Notes under the pieces: model-generated
Database searches by the model: none
Told to the model about the DNA's origin: nothing
What the model saw: only the letters and a program-made list of their open reading frames with translations
Shown: positions 1 through 64,000 of the stretch, piece after piece
How positions within the stretch are numbered: the stretch's first letter is position 1
Layout of the letters: each line of letters begins with the position of its first letter
Source: Valencia hispanica
Taxonomy: Eukaryota; Chordata; Actinopteri; Cyprinodontiformes; Valenciidae
Assembly (NCBI GenBank): GCA_963556495.2
Contig: OY747707.1
Location: 7,003,001 to 7,067,000, forward strand
Length of the DNA stretch: 64,000 nt
Direction of reading: 5' to 3'
Translations under genes and position numbers: made by a program

Positions 1-227
1 GCCATCGAAGAGGAGTGGACCAACATTCAATATTTACCGGATGCTTTACACTGATACCGTGAGTGATTTCCTGGTTAGCTCAATGTTAACCGCGGAGCTT
101 GACGCGTTCTGGAAGCTTGTTGAAGCTTGTTGCACAGCAGCATGACAACCCGCTTCAGGGATGCCTCTGAAACACGCTGCTGCGCATCCGGTGTTTGCCG
201 CGGAGAAATTGAGCGTTATGCACCCAC

Positions 228-58740
<58,513 letters not shown>

Positions 58741-58957
58741 CTGCAACAGAAAGAACAACGATCATGGCTTTAGACAATTGGACACTGTAAATTCGTTATA
58801 AACAATTTGGGGGGGATTATGGGTTGAATTCAAATATTCTTAAGCTCAAAGACTTTGCAGGTCACCCATTTGAGGTCAGAATAAGCTGAGCATAGTTCAG
58901 ATGAAGACAAACAAATACAGAGGCTTTTTCACAGTGCAATCTTATAGGAGAGAGCAG

Positions 58958-59040
58958 TATGAGGCCCTAATGGATAAGGAATCAGCATCCGGAGCTGGGA
59001 AGTTTGGGTTAAAGTCCTTCCTGGGTCGTTGTGTGACAGT
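58958..59040 (+). repeat. tRNA-Arg-like sequence (SINE head or tRNA pseudogene)
   Basis: GGCCCTAATGGATAAGGAAT then GCATCCGGAGCTGGGAAG and TTTGGGTTAAAGTCC resemble a tRNA-Arg, with an A box (TAATGGATAAGG) and a degraded B box (GGGTTAAAGTCC). The stems do not close properly, so it is not a functional tRNA gene. Confidence 0.5.
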
Positions 59041-60300
59041 CACTGTCTTATAAAGGAGTGGTGCAGGGGGATCACCCCCTCAGTACCTCCCTGGCTGGGG
59101 ACTGATGTAGGGTCAGCCTCAGAGTGTGATAGGTCCAATTTAGTGTGATTCCTCCATCGGCTTCAGTTCCGTCCCACATTCTGAGCACATGCATGTTAAC
59201 AAAGCTGTGTGTGTGGCCTGTTTGTAGTCATGTAACCTACTGATTGTCCACCTCTCACCCAGAGTTAGATGGGAGGGGCAACATCCCTGCTGATGCTGCA
59301 GAGAAGCTATCATACCTTCCTCCCAGAAGGGTAGAGACCAGCGCTGGAGAAGATATGTGCTTGTTTTAAAACTTTTATGTCTTGTAAATGACTGTATTAT
59401 TTTTTTATTGTAATTTGGTCTAGAAGTGTTATTCTATAGCTAGACAAGTAACGCCTTTATTTTGAAAGAGCACAGAGCGACAAAGGGCCGTAAATCAGCT
59501 GTGGCAAACTGCAGCAGCAACGGGAATTGCCCATGTGGAGAAGGAAGGTGTGCTTGGTGGTTGAAACACAGTTAAAAGGATATATAGTCAGTTTAACTTT
59601 AAGATATCAACACTTATTTAGCACCTGGTTGATGAGGAACAAGGTTGGTATTTGAGTGTTTTGTTAATGCATTTAGTTAGAAATTTCTTGTAAGGTGTTC
59701 TACTAAGTAAAATGTTTTTTTATTACGGTTTTTGTCCACTAAATGGTGCTAATGTGATCTGATAAATTAGACACGGTAGTAATTCAAAGGTTTACAGGCT
59801 TCTGTGTTATTTGTCTAGTAAATCATAGAAAATTGCAAAACGTTTATTATTATTTCATGGGTACAGAAAGGTATAAAAGCAGTGCTAAAATGGCTTAAAT
59901 ATACATGGTTAAAGCAGTCAATGTAGAGATTGTCATGGATAAAATGGTTTAATAATTTAAGGCAAGGATATTTCATAGTTAAATAAGGCAAAGGGTTAAA
60001 GGTAACATACTGTTTGAGTTACTCATGGTATTATTTTTATTCTGTATATTTTGTAGCTCTTACGGTGTGTTCACATGCAAGGCTCTTAATAAAAGGATTG
60101 TGAACCATCAGTTTGAGAGACCATCTTTTCAACCGGGAATGCTACAGTAAGAGCTTGACCCTAGCTGAGCAGAGCTACACCCTAAGCTGAGAAGGAGCTC
60201 AAACACGTTCAGCACTGACGTCCCAGTAAAGGCCACTTCAAGGTTTCAGCTGCACGACTCCAACCAACCTCTTCTGGGATCTGATGGTCAGTTTTATCAC
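59041..60300. other. Upstream region of the BEL/Pao remnant, possible LTR
   Basis: Sequence before the gag-like frame. A long terminal repeat could end near 60147 (GGAATGCTACA), but no second copy is in the window, so this cannot be confirmed. AATAAAAGG near 60089 could be a polyadenylation signal in such an LTR. Confidence 0.35.
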
Positions 60301-60312
60301 CACATCCTCAAC

Positions 60313-61392
60313 ATGGAAGCTTCTGAAAAGGAACCAGAGAACACAAAGGACCCCCAGCTCAATGAGGAAGAGGAAGGTTCATGCTCTGTTCGTCAAAGGA
60401 GGCCTACAGAAAAGATGCAAGCGTATAAGGAGGAGGAGGCACATAAAAAGGAAAAACGGCTTCTCAAAGCTTATGACGAATGGAAAAAACAAGTACGTAC
60501 AACAAGAGAGCCATTAAAAGCAGACATAACAAACTGTCAAATCACTTCACTAATGGACATCTTAGAGAAGGAAAGAGATGGTGTCATAAAGTTGTATATG
60601 GAAATTAGGGGAATTATTACTCCCTCCAGTGGCACAAGGCGAATCATAGATGCCTGTGAAGCAGTCACCAGAGACATTATCAAGGTTGCACTTGAAACAA
60701 TCTCCGGTATAGATGATTATGATGGTGATAAAGTGAAAATACGTCTCCGTGAGCTTCTTAATCCAGACTATGCTCAATCCATTTATAGTTCCTCAATCAC
60801 ACATTCAAGTAAACACTCTTCTGCCAGTAAATCATGCTCCGCAAGGTCAGTAGTAGCAGGAAAGAGAGCAGAAGCTGCTGCCGAATTAGCAGCCAAAGAA
60901 GTGGAGTATGAGGTGTTGTTAGAAGAGGAAAAACAAAAGGAAAAGATTCAACTTTTAGAGGAAAGCCAAAGGAAGGAGCTTGAATCACAGAAACGTGAGC
61001 TGGAGAGATTAAATGCTGAAAAGGAGTTAAAAGCTGCACGAGCTAGACTAATGATTTATGATCAGGAGATAAAGAGTGAGAGGAGTGTTTATTCTGTTGA
61101 CTGTAGCAAAGTAGCTCATAAACCCCCCACAGTTTGTACTCCTATTCAAGTTCCCAACGGTAATATCGTCTCCACTACATCTCCTCCAGCAGATGTTATT
61201 TGTTTAGCACAAGCAGTACAGGACAGTGTCTCCATGAATAGGCTGCCAATACCAGAGCCCTCCACATTCACAGGTGATCCAATACAATTCATTGAGTGGA
61301 AATCTTCATTCACTGCCCTCATTGATAAAAGGAGCATCCCACCTGCTGACAAACTGCACTACTTGAAGAAATATGTAGGAGGTCCAGCTTGA
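60313..61392 (+). pseudogene. BEL/Pao retrotransposon gag-like region
   Basis: 359 codons rich in charged, coiled-coil sequence (KRAEAAAELAAKEVEYEVL, EESQRKELESQKRELERL) followed by the gag block LPIPEPSTFTGDPIQFIEWK and LHYLKKYVGGPA. That block is shared by animal BEL/Pao elements. A TGA follows where the family continues, and related coding text continues in other frames (LARLNQRYGHPFIVQKAF-like near 61452-61500). The element is defective. Confidence 0.85.
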
Positions 61393-61683
61393 TAAACGCT
61401 TGATGGCATCTTCTACAGAAATGACAGCGAAGCTTACAAGGATGCATGGGCACGCCTCAACCAAAGGTATGGACACCCATTTATTGTTCAGAAAGCATTC
61501 AGAGAAAAGCTAGCAAAATGGCCAAAGATACAAACAAATGACTCTAAAGGATTTAGGGCATTTGCTGATTTCATTCAAACATGCCTTACATTGAGGCTTA
61601 AATTCAGACCAACACAGAACAAGCTGCAACTACCCTGTCTCTAAATGCTGAAACCAATGAGCAAGGTATAAGCACCTCCATGA

Positions 61684-62328
61684 TTGTACCAGTATGGGTT
61701 TCTTCAGAGAAAAAATCCAGGTACAAAAAGACTTGTTTATGCACTTTTGGACACCCAGAGTGACACAGTGTTCATAGACCAAGATGTATCCAACAGTCTC
61801 AAGGCAAAGTCCACTCCAGTAAAGTTAAAGCTCACTACAATGCTTGGTAAAGATGCTGTTGTCCCTAGCGAGCGTGTCTCAGGTCTCAAGGTGAGAGGCT
61901 ACAACTCCTCAGAAATAATTGAACTCCCTCCAGCTTACACCAAAGACTGTATACCAGTTAACCATTCTCACATTCCTACATGTGAAACGGCAAGGCGATG
62001 GAATCATCTCAAGGTAATAACAAATGAGATTCCCCCACAGCTAGAATGTGAAGTAGGCCTTTTAATTGGCTATAATTGCTCTAAGGCACTGGCTCCACGA
62101 CAGGTAATCTTAGGAGAGGAGAATGAACCTTATGCAGTCCGCACAACATTGGGCTGGAGTATTGTAGGCTCCTCAGCATCTCAAAATGACTCTTTTAACA
62201 TGTCTACTGTGTGTCACAGAGTTATAATTAAAGAGCTCCAGCTGATGCACTCAAGGTTCTCGAGTCTGATTTCAAGGATGATACCAAGGAAAACAGGTCA
62301 GTGTCTCAAGATGACATTCTCTTTCTGA
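61684..62328 (+). pseudogene. BEL/Pao protease/pol fragment
   Basis: Reads LVYALLDTQSDTVFIDQDV, a Pao-type aspartic protease with the active-site Asp changed context D-T-Q-S. The segment LTTMLGKDAV and the conserved LLIGYNCSKALAPRQVI, YAVRTTLGWSIVG follow. The reverse transcriptase core is missing; a short further piece lies at 62376-62576. It is internally deleted and cut at the 3' end. Confidence 0.85.
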
Positions 62329-62968
62329 AGACATTAAAGGAAGGCATTTATAAAAACACAGGAGGACATTAGGAAATGCCACTTCCATTTAAGGAGAGAC
62401 CGCTCTTACCGGACAACAAGCAAATGGCAATTGTGCGATTTCAAAGCCTCAAGAACAAACTGTTAAAGGATCAAAAGTATAAGGAGCAATATGTGAAGTT
62501 CATGAATCAGCCAAGATATCAGGAAGAGCGTTGTGGAGCTGCACCAGTCTGTTTCATCCTTAGGGACAATTTCTAGATGCTGGACGGTTCCGCGTTCATC
62601 TGTTCAAACAATCATACGCAAGGAAAGACATGATGGGAATGTCCAACCATGATACCGCTCAGAAAGGAGTCAGGCTCTGAACCGAAATGGGCCAATCGAC
62701 CCCAGAATAAAAGCCACTGTGAAGATGTTAGCTGAAGCTGATAAGGCAGTGTCATTATCTGCAGTGAAATATGTCCTGTACTAATATGGGCTGAACGGCC
62801 ATTCAGCGAGGAGAAAGCCATGACTCCAAAAAAAAAACAAAAAAAAAAAACATAAAAAGCCAGATAACAGTTTGCAAACTCACACAGGGACAAAGAATGT
62901 CATTTTTGGTGACATGTTCTGTAGTCTGATGAAACAAACGTGGAACTGTTTGGCCATAATGACCATGA

Positions 62969-63689
62969 GGCGTGTTTCCCCTATAGGAACTTCAGAGTAA
63001 TTTTACCGTATCTTGATCCGACAGGGTAAATCTGATGGCCCGCTCCTCTCAGCCCCTATGTCCCCATACAAAATTGGCTCTTTAAGGATTTTGCTAAGAC
63101 GTCAGCACATCACGACCGTTTCAACAGTGAATGGCTTCACTGATCAGTGCCAGAAGGCGCCCACAGCAGCAGAGAATAACAAAATGAGAGAATGAGACAA
63201 GCAGGGATGGTTGCTGTGTTTCTGTTGTTTTAAAAAAACTGCTTTGAGCAACTCTTCCAGTTTTACAAATGGCAGCTGTTTAGCGATGTCTGCTCATTTT
63301 CCTCTGACTTACAATCAGCATGAGTTAACCAGAGCTCCCGCCCAGTGACTCTACCGGGCCATTTCTAAGTACATAACCCAAGGCTGGGACTCAGTTGGTT
63401 CAATAACGGTAAATGGTTATATAGCGCTTTTGTAGTCATACTGTCCACTCAAAGCTCTGTACACCGATACAGAGCTCGGTAGGCAACTTGGGGTTAAGTG
63501 CCTTGCCCAGGGGCACATCAACATGTGACAGTAGGAAGCCGGAATTGAATCTACGACCCTCCAATTGCAAGACAACTACTCTACCTACTGAAAACAACCC
63601 TTTTCGGGCTGGCCCCGTGATGTGGAGACAAGCGCATAACGGCAATGTCTGGTGAAATTACCCTGAAGTTCAGATAGTGGAAACGCGCC
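62969..63689. mobile_element. hAT-type MITE family A, copy 2
   Basis: Ends GGCGTGTTTCCCCTATAGGA and CAGATAGTGGAAACGCGCC are inverted. The interior matches 21943-22466 (TTTTGCTAAGACGTC, GACTCTACCGGGCCATT). It splits the Tc1 remnant between the DETNVELFGHNDH codons and the next block, and itself carries a SINE. Confidence 0.78.
63405..63600 (-). repeat. tRNA-derived SINE inside the MITE
   Basis: The minus strand reads TAGGTAGAGTAGTTGTCTTG (A box) and CGTAGATTCAATTCCGG (B box). The other end, GGTTATATAGCGCTTTTGTA on the plus strand, is a LINE-like tail. This stretch is absent from MITE copy 1. Confidence 0.7.
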
Positions 63690-64000
63690 TATAGTCACAT
63701 TTGGAGGGAAAAGAGGGACGCTTGTAAGCCTGGGGACACCACCCCAAATGTGAAGTATGGGGGTGGCAGCATCATGTTCTGGGGCTGGTGCACTTTATAA
63801 AATAGATTATTGAGAGAAAAGAAAATTATCTGGAAATACTGAGGCAACATCGAAGGACGTCAGCCAGGAAATTGAAGCTCGGGTCCAAATGGGTCTTCAA
63901 GATAGACAAGAGAGGTTCTAGAGAGGCTTACGGACATAAAGTCAATGTTCTGGTGTGGCCATCACAAAGCCCTGATCCTAGTTCCAGGTGAGAATTTGTT

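Larger units (their letters stand above)
62577..64000 (+). pseudogene. Tc1-like element remnant interrupted by a MITE
   Basis: Plus-strand Tc1 wording: ATCTGTTCAAACAATCATAC (62598), AATCGACCCCAGAATAAAAG (62693), codons for DETNVELFGHNDH (62929-62968), then after the MITE GTATGGGGGTGGCAGCATCA (63754) and GTGGCCATCACAAAGCCCTG (63955). Multiple frame breaks. It continues past the window end. Confidence 0.8.

Noticed and set aside
1..227. Further dynein exon at the window's low edge
   Set aside because: No reading frame continues the AAA4 sequence after the donor at 227, and no acceptor with dynein sequence is seen.
58958..59040. Functional tRNA-Arg gene
   Set aside because: The B box is degraded and the stems do not close; treated as a SINE head or tRNA pseudogene.
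59041..64000. Further upstream dynein exons
   Set aside because: All minus-strand frames were read for linker-type motifs; none fits, and the region is taken up by mobile elements.

Overview
The window looks like teleost fish chromosomal DNA. Most of one multi-exon animal gene, an axonemal dynein heavy chain on the minus strand, lies in introns crowded with mobile elements of fish-genome type: Tc1/mariner and hAT DNA transposons, L2-type and other LINEs, tRNA-derived SINEs, a chromodomain Ty3/Gypsy (Tf1/sushi-type) element, and a BEL/Pao remnant. I see no operons, CRISPR arrays, rRNA genes or intact tRNA genes.

Host gene. Twenty-three consecutive exons between 58740 (upstream) and 228 (downstream) splice together with matching intron phases into 4425 nt, exactly 1475 codons, with no stop. 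They encode the linker and AAA1 to AAA4 of a dynein heavy chain motor. The extreme N-terminus lies beyond 64000; the stalk, AAA5, AAA6 and C-terminus lie below position 1. An EF-hand loop just before AAA4 and the overall wording suggest the single-headed inner-arm group, most likely dnah7 (dnah12 or dnah3 are alternatives).

Layout. 228-2007: AAA4 exons. 2.6-5.6 kb: two broken Tc1 elements. 5.6-7.8 kb: AAA3 exons, with a foldback element abutting a splice acceptor. 9.5-10.4 kb: a recent 425-bp tandem duplication. 11.6-13.2 kb: a degenerate Tc1. 13.5-29.9 kb: one 16.3-kb intron holding two LINE fragments, an inverted-repeat element, a nearly complete and very young Gypsy element (17297-21783), two hAT-type elements and an intact Tc1 element (26707-28339). 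29.9-43.7 kb: AAA1/AAA2 exons with L2 LINE ends, two more foldback copies, hAT and SINE copies. 43.9-47.7 kb: a nearly full-length but broken L2 LINE. 48.2-51.3 kb: SINE, hAT fragment and a Tc1 interrupted by another repeat. 51.8-54.1 kb: linker/AAA1 exons with a TTAA-flanked transposon carrying a coding exon. 54.3-58.1 kb: hAT elements. 58.5-58.7 kb: first visible exon. 59.5-62.6 kb: BEL/Pao remnant. 62.6-64.0 kb: a Tc1 interrupted by a hAT-type element that itself contains a SINE.

The most notable signals are in the Gypsy element. Its LTRs differ at one base and it has a 5-bp target duplication. It carries an in-frame slippery heptamer followed by a foldable pseudoknot at the gag-pol overlap. 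An 11-nt segment directly after the 5' LTR is perfectly complementary to a segment inside the LTR, as expected for Tf1-type self-priming. Its gag is unusually short.
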